64,000 nucleotides of DNA from JACPIA01 sp964655995. GTDB lineage: Bacteria > Patescibacteriota > Minisyncoccia > Phycocordibacterales > XYD1-FULL-46-19. The number at the start of each line of letters is the position of its first letter. The first letter of the stretch is position 1. This document shows, piece by piece, positions 16,952 to 25,176 of this stretch. Position numbers and translations under genes: made by a program. The stretch lies in NCBI GenBank assembly GCA_964655995.1, contig CAZZPK010000001.1, forward strand, positions 62,001 to 126,000, written 5' to 3'. Under the pieces are notes generated by a model that worked only from the letters and a program-made list of their open reading frames with translations, did no database searches and had not been told where the DNA came from.

Positions 16952-18607
16952 ATGAAGAAGTTGATGGTGGTACTGCCGGTGCTCGTCGCGCTGGCAGGAT
17001 CTTTGGTGGGGTGTCCGGATACAACGGTCACCATCACCTACAATGACCAGCCGGTAACGGTTGGCCCGATGATTGGCGGCACCGGTGGCCTTATTAAGGT
17101 TGCCGGCTCCACCATCGAGTTCGCCGTGGCGGACTACACTTTCACCCATCCGGCGCTTGCCGAGGTGGTCGGTCACATTAACTTGGCGACCGGTGAGACA
17201 TCAGTCACTGAGGCTAAGGCTAATGAGAAAAATAGCGATGCGATTGCGATCGCTATCATCGCCCTCGGCGCTTTTGTCGAGTTGGCGGGAGGGCAACACG
17301 CTTTTCCGTATCTCGACAACACTGGTGGCAGTGGTGCAGTCTATGTGCCATTTGGTCCCGGTGTTAAAACGGCGACCGTCAAATTGGGTCTCGGCGGCAG
17401 TGAGAGATTTGTCTCTTTTGTCTCCGCGGCGGAGGATCGATTTGACTCCGACAACGACGGCATGCCCGACCGCTGGGAGGAGGCCAATAGCCTCGACCCG
17501 TTTAGTGCTGTCGGTCTAAATGGCGCCCAAGGTGACCCCGATGGCGATGGTTTGCCCAATTGGCTGGAATATGCCAATGGCACCATCCCGTTTGGACCGG
17601 ATGGTTTTGATACCGATGGCGACGGTTTTGGCGACGGCGAAGAGGTGGATGAGGGTACGGATCCAACCGATCCTGATGACCATCCGACCTTACCACCACT
17701 GACGGTGCAGGTCTCGTTTATCCAAGCCAATCCCGCTGACGCGGCGATCCGGGTAGGCGAGCAGTTGACCTTTACTGCCACGGTGAGCGGGGCATTAGAA
17801 ACACCTGATGCTGAATGGCGTCAGGATGACCAAGTTATACCGTCGGCCGGTTTAGTGTTGGGCACTAGCTTTAATACAGCTGGTACACATGCCATGTCGG
17901 TGACTGTCACTGATGGTTCGCGCTCCGACACTGCTACTGTCACGGTAAATGTGGTGGCGGTGGATGAGCCTGATCCGCTGACAGTAGAAATTACTGTTGA
18001 GCCTGGCCCATACTTTGTGGGTGAGGCAATCACCTTCGGTTCCAATGTGGATGGTGATGTTGGACCAACCAATTATCATTGGTTGTTTGGTCGCCCTGAC
18101 CAGCCGTTCCCAATACCACCAGTGGAAGGTATTGATGTGTTTTCGGTTAGCCGGACATATCAAACCCCTGGTTCAAAAATTACCACTCTTACAGTAACGG
18201 ATAGTTCGGGCCGTCCATCAGTGGTTGCTACTCTAGTGATCACTGTGCAGGAGTTGGTTGTTGAACCAGCCACTATCACTCTCAATCAGCCGACGGAACG
18301 GCAAATGTTTCTCGGTGGTGATACCATGACTCTGAGATTCACAGTCACGGATGCTCTCGAAGGGTATGTGGTGAAAATCATATTGCCCTGGGGTGTTCGA
18401 GAGGTTATCGCACTTGAGCCTGGTGATCAGACTATTACGCGGGAGTTTGTAATTCCTGATGTAATAGCAAAAATGTTCATCACTAATTGGGAGAAGAGTG
18501 ATGGGCCGGTCATTGTCCAGTTGTATGAGAATATAGCTGACATTACTGCCGGTATCCAACCGATTGATGAGGATCAAAATATGATCCAAGTCGATCCTCG
18601 GTCGTAA
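16952..18607 (+). CDS. Lipoprotein with calcium-binding (thrombospondin type 3-like) repeats and PKD-like domains
   Basis: 551 residues. The N-terminus MKKLMVVLPVLVALAGSLVGC is a lipoprotein signal with lipobox LVGC (Cys21). An unknown domain (~25-160) is followed by Asp-rich loops DSDNDGMPD, GDPDGDGLPN and DTDGDGFGDGEEVDEGTDPTDPDD (residues ~165-250), as in TSP type 3/calcium-binding repeats. Two PKD-like beta-sandwich domains follow (~255-355 and ~360-450, ending in TVTDSSG/VTVTDGS motifs), then a final beta-rich domain. It should be lipid-anchored outside the membrane. An upstream in-frame start at 16901 is rejected because it would bury the signal peptide and ignore the Shine-Dalgarno. 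Confidence 0.85.
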   Translation: MKKLMVVLPVLVALAGSLVGCPDTTVTITYNDQPVTVGPMIGGTGGLIKVAGSTIEFAVADYTFTHPALAEVVGHINLATGETSVTEAKANEKNSDAIAIAIIALGAFVELAGGQHAFPYLDNTGGSGAVYVPFGPGVKTATVKLGLGGSERFVSFVSAAEDRFDSDNDGMPDRWEEANSLDPFSAVGLNGAQGDPDGDGLPNWLEYANGTIPFGPDGFDTDGDGFGDGEEVDEGTDPTDPDDHPTLPPLTVQVSFIQANPADAAIRVGEQLTFTATVSGALETPDAEWRQDDQVIPSAGLVLGTSFNTAGTHAMSVTVTDGSRSDTATVTVNVVAVDEPDPLTVEITVEPGPYFVGEAITFGSNVDGDVGPTNYHWLFGRPDQPFPIPPVEGIDVFSVSRTYQTPGSKITTLTVTDSSGRPSVVATLVITVQELVVEPATITLNQPTERQMFLGGDTMTLRFTVTDALEGYVVKIILPWGVREVIALEPGDQTITREFVIPDVIAKMFITNWEKSDGPVIVQLYENIADITAGIQPIDEDQNMIQVDPRS

Positions 18608-18650
18608 GCTCCTCCTCCTTGACCAGCTCCGGCAACGGGGCGGGCAAGTG

Positions 18651-18690
18651 GGCCCTGGTTTGTCCTAACGGACGAGCCGGGGCCTTTTTC
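18651..18690 (+). terminator. Rho-independent terminator
   Basis: A 15-bp stem from GGCCCTGGTTTGTCC and GGACGAGCCGGGGCC with loop TAAC, followed by TTTTT. It ends the lipoprotein mRNA. Confidence 0.9.
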
Positions 18691-18756
18691 TTGCATTATT
18701 TTAAGAGATGTGGTAGTAATGGGGCGAGCTTATTTTACAAGCTAAATTATCATATT

Positions 18757-19386
18757 ATGTTAAACAAAATCGTTAATGTCATGACTTTGGGCTTGGTGGC
18801 CTTATTGGTTGCCGGTACCGTAGTTATGCCGCTTAGTGTTTTGGCCCAGACCCAAGATTTGACGGGTAGTATTACGTCGCCGGCCGACGGCAGCACTTTC
18901 CAGGTTGGTGAGACGATCAATTTCACCGCCTCCGCTTCCGGCGGGGTAACGCCTTATACTTATCTTTGGGTAATTGATGAAGGTCAAGCTTTTGGCTCTT
19001 CGATCAACTATGCCTTTGATACTGTTGGCATCAAGACGGTCAATGTATCGATCGCTGACAATGCCAATGGTGAGGTATCTCACTCGATTACCGTTAATAT
19101 CGTCGAGGATGATACTGAGGATTTGACGATCTCCAACATTCGGATCGAGAACGTCACCTCGTCCGGTGTGACTATTAAATGGACGACCAATCGTCCGGCT
19201 ACCAGCCGCGTCGTTTACGACACCCAGTCTCACCCTAATATTAGCGGCGCTTCCGCTCCCAATTACGGTTATGCTAACTCCACCGGCACTTCGGATACCA
19301 ATCCCAAAGTGACCGAGCATACGGTTACCTTGAGCGGCCTCAATGCCAATACCCAATACTTTTTCCGCGTCATTTCGGAGGAGTAA
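18757..19386 (+). CDS. Secreted protein with PKD-like and fibronectin type III-like domains
   Basis: 209 residues. The start at 18757 gives a proper signal peptide (MLNKIVNVMTLGLVALLVAGTVVMPLSVLAQ, with an ALAQ-type cleavage region). Residues ~35-120 form a PKD-like domain (SPADGSTFQVGETINFTASASGG...YTYLWVIDEG...TVNVSIADNANGEVSHSITVNI). Residues ~125-209 resemble FnIII (SNIRIENVTSSGVTIKWTTNRPATSRVVYDTQS...HTVTLSGLNANTQYFFRVISEE). It resembles the PKD part of the lipoprotein upstream and probably acts in surface binding. It has its own transcript between two terminators. The longer frame from 18619 is rejected because it starts in the previous terminator. Confidence 0.85.
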   Translation: MLNKIVNVMTLGLVALLVAGTVVMPLSVLAQTQDLTGSITSPADGSTFQVGETINFTASASGGVTPYTYLWVIDEGQAFGSSINYAFDTVGIKTVNVSIADNANGEVSHSITVNIVEDDTEDLTISNIRIENVTSSGVTIKWTTNRPATSRVVYDTQSHPNISGASAPNYGYANSTGTSDTNPKVTEHTVTLSGLNANTQYFFRVISEE

Positions 19387-19407
19387 TCAGGAATTAGATT
19401 GTTAGCC

Positions 19408-19435
19408 AAAAACCCTCGCTCGGCGGGGGTTTTTG
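19408..19435 (+). terminator. Rho-independent terminator
   Basis: AAAAACCCTCGC pairs with GGCGGGGGTTTTT (one wobble), followed by T residues. It lies immediately before the gatB -10 box. Confidence 0.85.
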
Positions 19436-19452
19436 TTATACTATAGAGGCTT

Positions 19453-20826
19453 ATGAAGCCGACCATTGGTCTTGAGATCCATGTGGAGCTCAAGACGGCC
19501 ACCAAGATGTTTTGCCGGTCCAAAAACGATCCGGACGAAAAGCGGCCCAATATTAATATTTGTCCGGTGTGTCTGGCTCACCCCGGCACTTTGCCGGTTA
19601 TCAATCAGGAGGCGGTTAAACATGTTTTGCGCGTCGGTTTGGCCGTGGGCGGCCGCTTGGCCGATTACACCGAGTTTGACCGTAAAAATTATTTTTACCC
19701 CGACATCCCCAAAGGTTATCAAATCAGTCAATACAAATATCCGTTGGTGACTGGTGGCTCGCTTAAGGGCGTCGCTTTGACCCGCATCCATTTGGAGGAG
19801 GATACGGCGCGTTCCCAACATGATGCCAAAAGCGGCGCGAGTTTGGTGGATTATAATCGGGCCGGCGTGCCGTTGATGGAGCTGGTTACCGAGCCAGTGG
19901 TGGAGAGTGCCGCCGAGGCCGGCGCCTTTGCCCGCGAGCTCCAATTATTATTACGCACTTTAGGAGTGAGCGAGGCCAATATGGAGAAGGGTGAGCTGCG
20001 CGTGGAGGCCAATATCTCGCTGGATATGGGCACCAAGGTGGAAATTAAAAATTTAAACTCTTTCAAATCGGTGGAGCAAGCGATCGATTTTGAAATTAGG
20101 CGCCAAAAAGAGTTGATCGAAAGCGGAGGCAAGGTAGTGCAAGAGACGCGCGGTTGGGACGAGCTCAAAGGAGAGACGTTTAGCCAGCGGCTAAAGGAGT
20201 CGTCGCATGATTACCGCTATTTCCCCGACCCGGACTTGCCCAAGTTGCGCATCAGTCAAATTGACGCTTTTGCCGACTTGGCCAAAACTTTACCTGAGCT
20301 ACCGGCGGCTAAACGAGCGCGTCTCGCTGGTTTGGGCTTAAAGGTGGAGGATGTGGAGCTGTTGGTGAGTGATTTGGAGTTGGGAGCGTGGTTTGACGAG
20401 GTGGTTAAGGCCTTGCCGGCCTCTGATTTAATTGTGACTGCTGCTAATTACACCACCTCGGATTTGCAAAGCGCATTGAAAACGGGCGCCCAATTGCCCA
20501 AGCCGGCCCATTTTGCCGAGCTTATTGGTTTGGTGGCGGGGGGCGAAGTCTCTTCCCGTGGCGCTAAAGATATTTTGGCGGTAATGCTTAACGATGGTGG
20601 CACGCCGCGTGCTATCGCTCAAGCTAAAAACCTATTCCAATCAAGCGACACCGAAGAGCTGGCCAAAATCATCGAGCGGGTGATCGGCGAGAATGAGTCA
20701 GTGTTTGCCGATTTTAAATCTGGTAATGACAAAGTACTCCAATTTTTAGTCGGTCAGGGGATGAAGGTAAGTGGCGGCCGCGCTAATCCCCAACTTTTAG
20801 CCGATTTATTTAAAGCCAAGAGGTAG
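19453..20826 (+). CDS. gatB: Aspartyl/glutamyl-tRNA amidotransferase subunit B
   Basis: 457 residues. GatB activates misacylated Glu-tRNA(Gln)/Asp-tRNA(Asn) for amidation using ammonia from GatA. The opening GLEIHVELKTATKMFCRS, the CPVCLAHPGTLPVINQEAV block, and DYRYFPDPDLP are family signatures. Residues ~395-457 are the YqeY-like tail domain that binds tRNA. A TATACT box at 19437-19442 lies 10 nt before the ATG, so translation is probably leaderless. gatA and gatC are not adjacent. A free-standing YqeY (41694-42143) and a tRNA-Gln(CTG) occur elsewhere in the window. Confidence 0.96.
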   Translation: MKPTIGLEIHVELKTATKMFCRSKNDPDEKRPNINICPVCLAHPGTLPVINQEAVKHVLRVGLAVGGRLADYTEFDRKNYFYPDIPKGYQISQYKYPLVTGGSLKGVALTRIHLEEDTARSQHDAKSGASLVDYNRAGVPLMELVTEPVVESAAEAGAFARELQLLLRTLGVSEANMEKGELRVEANISLDMGTKVEIKNLNSFKSVEQAIDFEIRRQKELIESGGKVVQETRGWDELKGETFSQRLKESSHDYRYFPDPDLPKLRISQIDAFADLAKTLPELPAAKRARLAGLGLKVEDVELLVSDLELGAWFDEVVKALPASDLIVTAANYTTSDLQSALKTGAQLPKPAHFAELIGLVAGGEVSSRGAKDILAVMLNDGGTPRAIAQAKNLFQSSDTEELAKIIERVIGENESVFADFKSGNDKVLQFLVGQGMKVSGGRANPQLLADLFKAKR

Positions 20827-20843
20827 ATGTTATAATAAGAGCA

Positions 20844-21866
20844 ATGACTCCGATTAAAGTGGCAATCAATGGCCTGGGGCGCATTGGGCGCGCCTTTCTC
20901 AAGTTGGCGGTTTCCAATCCGGAACTTCAGGTGGTGGCGGTTAATGATTTGGCGACGCTGGAGAATTTAGCTTATCTTTTAAAATACGACAGCGCTTACG
21001 GCCGAAGCGGTTTGGAAGTAACAACCAGTGATGGCCTGCTAACTATTAACGGTAAGTCCATTAAGGTTTTGAGCGAAAAGGATCCCGCTAAATTGCCCTG
21101 GCAAAACTTACGAGTGGATGTGGTGGTGGAGTCGACCGGCGTTTTTGAGGAGTACAGTAAAGCTAAAGCTCATTTGGATGCCGGCGCGCGCAAGGTGGTG
21201 ATTACCGCGCCGGCCAAAGGCGAGCCGGTACCGGGAGTGCAAAGCGGTACAGTGCTGATGGGGGTGAATCAGGAAAAATTGGCGACCTGCCAGATCAGCT
21301 CCAATGGCTCTTGCACTACCAACTCGGCCTCGCCGCTTATCCAAATTTTAGATGAGGCGATCGGGATTGAGAAAGCCATTTTAAATACGGTGCATGGTTA
21401 TACCGCCAGCCAAAAGTTGGTGGATGGCCCGGAGGCTAAAGACTTCCGCCGCGGCCGGGCCGCGGCGGCCAATATCGTCCCCTCTACCACTGGGGCGGCT
21501 AGCGCCGTAACCGAAGCCCTCACCAATTTAGCCGGCAAATTTGACGGCATTTCCATGCGGGTACCGGTGATTACCGGCTCAATGGTGGATGTTACTTTTA
21601 TCGCCAAGCGGTCTACCACCATAGCCGAGGTTAATGCCGCTTTGGAGCGCGCGGCCACCTCACCGCGCTGGCAAAAGTGGTTTGCCATCACCACCGAGCC
21701 GCTCGTTTCCTCCGACATTGTGGGGAGTCCTTATGCCTCCATTGCCGACCTCACTTTAACCCGTGTCGTGGCCGGGAATTTAGTCAAAGTCTTAGCCTGG
21801 TATGACAATGAGATGGGGTACACCCACACCCTCATCGATCACGTTATCACTACCGGCCGTGGTTAA
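20844..21866 (+). CDS. gapA: Type I glyceraldehyde-3-phosphate dehydrogenase
   Basis: 340 residues. It oxidises glyceraldehyde 3-phosphate to 1,3-bisphosphoglycerate with NAD(P). The N-terminal Rossmann motif INGLGRIGRAFLK and the catalytic Cys in SCTTN (Cys157, SNGSCTTNSASP) are intact. AWYDNEMGYTHTLIDH is the conserved C-terminal block. TATAAT at 20831-20836 lies 7 nt before the ATG (leaderless). It heads a tight run gapA-rpiB-rpe-tkt-tkt with spacings of 3, 2, 19 and -8 bp, an apparent operon for lower glycolysis plus the non-oxidative pentose phosphate pathway. Confidence 0.98.
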   Translation: MTPIKVAINGLGRIGRAFLKLAVSNPELQVVAVNDLATLENLAYLLKYDSAYGRSGLEVTTSDGLLTINGKSIKVLSEKDPAKLPWQNLRVDVVVESTGVFEEYSKAKAHLDAGARKVVITAPAKGEPVPGVQSGTVLMGVNQEKLATCQISSNGSCTTNSASPLIQILDEAIGIEKAILNTVHGYTASQKLVDGPEAKDFRRGRAAAANIVPSTTGAASAVTEALTNLAGKFDGISMRVPVITGSMVDVTFIAKRSTTIAEVNAALERAATSPRWQKWFAITTEPLVSSDIVGSPYASIADLTLTRVVAGNLVKVLAWYDNEMGYTHTLIDHVITTGRG

Positions 21867-21869
21867 CTT

Positions 21870-22334
21870 ATGAAAATATTTTTGGGGGCGGATCATGCGG
21901 GATTTGAGTTAAAGGAGGAGCTAAAGGTCTGGCTTAAAGAGTTGGGCTATGAGGTGTTTGACGAGGGCGCGTTTGAGAAAAAGGAGCAGGATGATTATCC
22001 GATGATTATGCGCATTGTCGCCCAGCAAATTATTGCCAATCCCGAGAGTAAAGGCATTATTTTAGGCGGCTCTGGTCAGGGCGAGGCCATGGTGGCTAAT
22101 CGGCTGCGGGGAGTGCGGGCCGCCGTTTACTACGGCGGCCCGCCGGAGATTATCCAATTGTCGCGCACCCACAATGACGCCAATATTTTATCGCTGGGCG
22201 CCCGCTTTTTAACGGCCGATGAGGCCAAACGGGCGGTTAAGTTGTGGTTGGAGACGCCCTTCTCGGGTGAGGAGCGCCACGCGAGGCGCATTGCTCAATT
22301 TGACTGCAGTAGCGGCAATTTGCCTCATTTTTAA
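21870..22334 (+). CDS. rpiB: Ribose 5-phosphate isomerase B
   Basis: 154 residues, RpiB/LacAB family. It interconverts ribose 5-phosphate and ribulose 5-phosphate. ADHAGFELKEEL at the N-terminus and RTHNDANILSLGARFL are conserved (His of HNDAN opens the ring). The E. coli-type catalytic Cys is absent: the corresponding loop reads GGSGQGE, as in the actinobacterial-type enzymes where the Glu acts as base (family knowledge). So loss of the Cys is not loss of function. It starts 3 bp after gapA and is 2 bp from the epimerase gene. Confidence 0.92.
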   Translation: MKIFLGADHAGFELKEELKVWLKELGYEVFDEGAFEKKEQDDYPMIMRIVAQQIIANPESKGIILGGSGQGEAMVANRLRGVRAAVYYGGPPEIIQLSRTHNDANILSLGARFLTADEAKRAVKLWLETPFSGEERHARRIAQFDCSSGNLPHF

Positions 22335-22336
22335 TT

Positions 22337-22978
22337 ATGGCCGAGATCATCCCCTCCATTATCGGTAGCTCATTTCCCGACATTGAGCAAAAAATAAAAC
22401 AACTTGAGGGTTTGGTTAACTGGGCCCAGTTGGACATCACCGACGGGCAATTTGTGGCCAGCACCACCTGGCAGACGCCCGACGATTTAAGTTTTATCGC
22501 CGGCCGCTTAAAGCTCGAGGCTCATTTGATGATCGAGGAGCCCGAGGCGGCCGCTGCCGAGTGGCTGGCGGTAGTCGACCGGCTAATCGTTCATTACGAG
22601 TCGACTGACAATTTAGAGGAGATTTTAGGCGCCGCCGGTGCCAGGCGGGTCAAGACGGGCATCGCTTTGTTGCTTGAGACGCCGCTTGAGCGGGTGCGTC
22701 CCTGGCTTGACCAAGTCGAAGTTATCCAGCTAATGGGTATTAAGCGTCTCGGCTTTTACGGTGAGGCGTTTGACGAGCGCGTGTTGGAGCGCATCGGGAC
22801 ACTGCGCTCGTGGTGGCCTCATGGTATAATTGCGGTTGATGGCGGCATTGATGAGGAGACGGCGCCGCTCGCGCTCCGGGCCGGAGCCAATCAATTGGTG
22901 ATCGGCTCGGCCATTTGGCAAAGCGGCGACGTTAAGCGGGCTATCGAGCGCTTCCAATCTCTCGCTTCTAACTTCTAA
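22337..22978 (+). CDS. rpe: Ribulose-phosphate 3-epimerase-like protein
   Basis: 213 residues, TIM barrel. The family's path is visible: IIPSIIGSSF at the start, LDITDGQF (usually DxMDGHF), LEAHLMIEEPE, VHYES, the VDGGIDEETAP phosphate loop and NQLVIGSAIWQS. It should interconvert ribulose and xylulose 5-phosphate. One of the four usual metal ligands, the His two residues before the first conserved Asp, appears as Gln (AQLD), and the His of DGH is also Gln. The other ligands (Asp of LDI, His of AHL, Asp of VDGG) are kept. The operon context supports the role; catalytic strength is uncertain. Confidence 0.85.
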   Translation: MAEIIPSIIGSSFPDIEQKIKQLEGLVNWAQLDITDGQFVASTTWQTPDDLSFIAGRLKLEAHLMIEEPEAAAAEWLAVVDRLIVHYESTDNLEEILGAAGARRVKTGIALLLETPLERVRPWLDQVEVIQLMGIKRLGFYGEAFDERVLERIGTLRSWWPHGIIAVDGGIDEETAPLALRAGANQLVIGSAIWQSGDVKRAIERFQSLASNF

Positions 22979-22997
22979 CCTCCAACTTTTAAAATCA

Positions 22998-23867
22998 ATG
23001 GATCATTTAACCGACGAAAAAATTGGGCAGCTGGCGGCTAAGGCCAATGAGATCCGCCAGTCGATCATCGAGATGTTGTTGGCGGCTGGCTCCGGGCACA
23101 CGGCGGGGCCACTTGGCATGGCCGACATTTTTGCTTATTTGTATTTTTATAAGCTCAAGCATGATCCCAAGCGACCGGACTGGCCGGAGCGCGATCGGCT
23201 CGTGCTCTCTAACGGCCACATTTGCCCGGTACTTTACGCCACTATGGCGCATGCTGGCTATTTCCCCCTAAGCGAGCTAAAAACGTTGCGCAAATTGGGT
23301 ACCAAGCTCCAAGGGCACCCGCATCGAGAGTGGCTTCCGGCTCTGGAGACCTCCTCCGGCCCGCTTGGCTCCGGGCTTTCTCAAGCGGTGGGTATGGCTT
23401 TGGCTTTGCGTTTAGATCAGGGCCGCACCAGCGAGCAACTAGTTTACTGTTTGATGAGTGATGGCGAGCTTGAGTGCGGCAATACTTGGGAGGCGATGAT
23501 GTTTGCGGGCAAACAGGGCTTCCATAATTTAATCGCGATTATCGATCGCAACAATATCCAAATTAGCGGCTTTACCGAGGAGGTGATGCCGCTTGAGCCT
23601 CTCCGTGCCAAACTAGAGGCGTTTAATTGGCATGTGCTGGAGATTGACGGCCACAACTTCGAGGCTCTTGATGCGGCGGTAGGGCAGGCTAAAGCGGTGT
23701 TTAACAAACCCACGGCGATTATTGCCCACACCGTGCCCGGCAAGGGTGTGGCTGACTTTGAGCGGCGCTTTGAATGGCACGGCAAACCGCCAAATAAAGA
23801 GGAGGGGACTAAGGCCTTAAAAGAGCTCCGCACTTTGGGCGGCAAAATAAAATCAGAACATGAGTAG
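22998..23867 (+). CDS. Transketolase, N-terminal (TPP-binding) subunit
   Basis: 289 residues. It corresponds to the thiamine-diphosphate-binding half of transketolase: GHTAGPLGMADIFAYLYF (usually GHxGxxLS), SSGPLGSGLSQAVGMALA, and the TPP motif SDGELECGNTWEAMMFAGKQGFHNLIAIIDRNN (GDG...N). It transfers two-carbon units between ketose and aldose phosphates when combined with the C-terminal subunit encoded next. The last 8 bp overlap the next ATG, so the halves are translationally coupled and should be made in equal amounts. Split transketolases are common in archaea and CPR bacteria. Confidence 0.95.
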   Translation: MDHLTDEKIGQLAAKANEIRQSIIEMLLAAGSGHTAGPLGMADIFAYLYFYKLKHDPKRPDWPERDRLVLSNGHICPVLYATMAHAGYFPLSELKTLRKLGTKLQGHPHREWLPALETSSGPLGSGLSQAVGMALALRLDQGRTSEQLVYCLMSDGELECGNTWEAMMFAGKQGFHNLIAIIDRNNIQISGFTEEVMPLEPLRAKLEAFNWHVLEIDGHNFEALDAAVGQAKAVFNKPTAIIAHTVPGKGVADFERRFEWHGKPPNKEEGTKALKELRTLGGKIKSEHE

Positions 23868-24879
23868 CCAAAATCATTTAAATAAAGGGCAATACTTAAA
23901 TCCCAAATTATTTGAGCTTTCGGTCGAGCAAGTACCGATCCGTAACGGCTTTGGTGAGGGCTTGGTACTTGCTGCCGATAAAAATAAAAATGTGGTGGGA
24001 CTTTGCGCCGATTTAGTCGAGTCCACTAAAATGCTCGCTTTTGCGGAAAAATATCCGGAAAGATTTATCGAGCTGGGCGTGGCCGAGCAAAATTTAGCCG
24101 GCATCGCCTCGGGGCTGGCGGCGATGGGTAAAATCCCGTTCATTACCTCTTACGCCATGTTTAGCCCGGGGCGCAATTGGGAGCAGATCCGGACGACCAT
24201 TGCCTACAATGATCGACCGGTAAAAATCGTGGGCTCGCATGCTGGTGTCTCGGTGNNNNNNNNNNTTGCCGTAGCATGAAAACATCAAGCTTTAGAGGAC
24301 ATTGCGATTACGCGCGTGATGCCGCGGATGGTGGTTATTGCCCCTTGTGATGCTCTTGAGGCTAAGCGAGCCACTCAAACCATTGCCGAGACGAATAATC
24401 CGACTTATTTACGCTTGGCGCGGGAAAAAACGCCAATAATTACCACCGGTGACTCGCCGTTTGAAATCGGCGTGGCGAATGTGCTCTGGGAGGATGAAAA
24501 GCCGGAGGTGGTGATTATTGCCTGCGGCCCGCTGGTGTACCAGGCGCTCCAAGCGGCGCGCAAATTATTGCCCGAGGGGGTGGGAGTGACGGTAATTAAT
24601 AATCACACCATTAAACCATTAGACACTAAAACTATTTTAGGCGAGGTGGAGCGTGCGGGCGCGGTGGTAACAGTGGAGGAGCATCAATTGGCCGGTGGGA
24701 TGGGTAGTGCGGTGGCGGAGCTGTTGGCCGCTAATCATCCGGTTCCGCAAGAGTTTGTCGCGGTTAAAGATGAGTTTGGCCAGTCGGGTACGCCGGCGGA
24801 ATTGATTGAGAAATACGGTTTGGGTACCGAGGCGATTATCGAGGCGGTAAATAAAGTATTAGCCCGAAAGAAAAAATAA
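23860..24879 (+). CDS. Transketolase, C-terminal subunit, interrupted by an assembly gap
   Basis: The left part (to 24255) reads through the pyrimidine-binding domain (RNGFGEGLVLAADKNKNVVGLCADL...FIELGVAEQNLAGIASGLAAMGKIPFITSYAMFSPGRNWEQIRTTIAYNDRPVKIVGSHAGVSV). The right part resumes in another frame at about 24283 with HQALEDIAITRVMPRMVVIAPCDA and continues to the C-terminal domain. Between them are ten Ns (24256-24265) and 17 bases that give an in-frame TGA. The expected sequence is only about six codons (GxDGAT type), so the flank of the gap is probably wrong rather than the gene being broken. Catalytic Glu (VAEQN) is present. Confidence 0.85.
24256..24265. other. Scaffold gap (10 N)
   Basis: Ten undetermined bases in the transketolase C-terminal subunit gene. 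The 17 bases to the right (24266-24282) do not fit the conserved protein on either side and are suspect. Confidence 0.99.
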
Positions 24880-24880
24880 C

Positions 24881-25135
24881 ATGCTTACTTTTACCGACAA
24901 AGTTTACGCGGTGGTTAAAAAGATACCCCCAGGCAAAACTTTAACTTATAAACAAGTGGCTACCAAAGCGGGCAGACCAAAAGCTTTTAGATCAGTGGGT
25001 AATATTTTAAACAAAAATTATAATCCGGCTATCCCTTGTCATCGCGTTATCCGCTCCGACGGTGGTCTCGGTGGCTATAATCGCGGCGCCACCAAAAAAC
25101 GCACCATTCTCAAAAAAGAAGGGGTAATAAAGTAG
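24881..25135 (+). CDS. Minimal O6-alkylguanine-DNA alkyltransferase domain protein (MGMT/Ogt family)
   Basis: 84 residues that match only the DNA-binding/active-site domain of Ogt/AdaB-type methyltransferases. PPGKTLTYKQVATKAGRPKAFRSVGNILNKN is the helix-turn-helix with the Arg finger, and PAIPCHRVIRSDGGLGGYNRG carries the acceptor Cys in PCHRV. Because the Cys is present (not Trp as in alkyltransferase-like ATL proteins), it could still remove alkyl groups. The N-terminal domain of Ogt is absent. It follows the transketolase gene by 1 bp and is followed by an unrelated RNA gene with its own promoter. Confidence 0.9.
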   Translation: MLTFTDKVYAVVKKIPPGKTLTYKQVATKAGRPKAFRSVGNILNKNYNPAIPCHRVIRSDGGLGGYNRGATKKRTILKKEGVIK

Positions 25136-25140
25136 ATTAA

Positions 25141-25170
25141 TTGACAGTAAAAACAGGATTTGCTTAACTT
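25141..25170 (+). promoter_or_regulatory. Strong promoter for the 25.2-kb structured RNA
   Basis: Consensus TTGACA at 25141-25146, 18-bp spacer, TAACTT at 25165-25170. This is one of only a few full -35/-10 promoters in the window and has no start codon nearby, which indicates an RNA gene. Confidence 0.7.
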
Positions 25171-25176
25171 AGTCCC

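Noticed and set aside
18619..18756. Longer N-terminus for the PKD-FnIII protein
   Set aside because: The extension starts inside the preceding terminator region and would hide the signal peptide that begins at 18757.
22236..22467. Antisense frames within the pentose-phosphate operon
   Set aside because: These are shadows of rpiB and rpe, which have clear family motifs on the plus strand.
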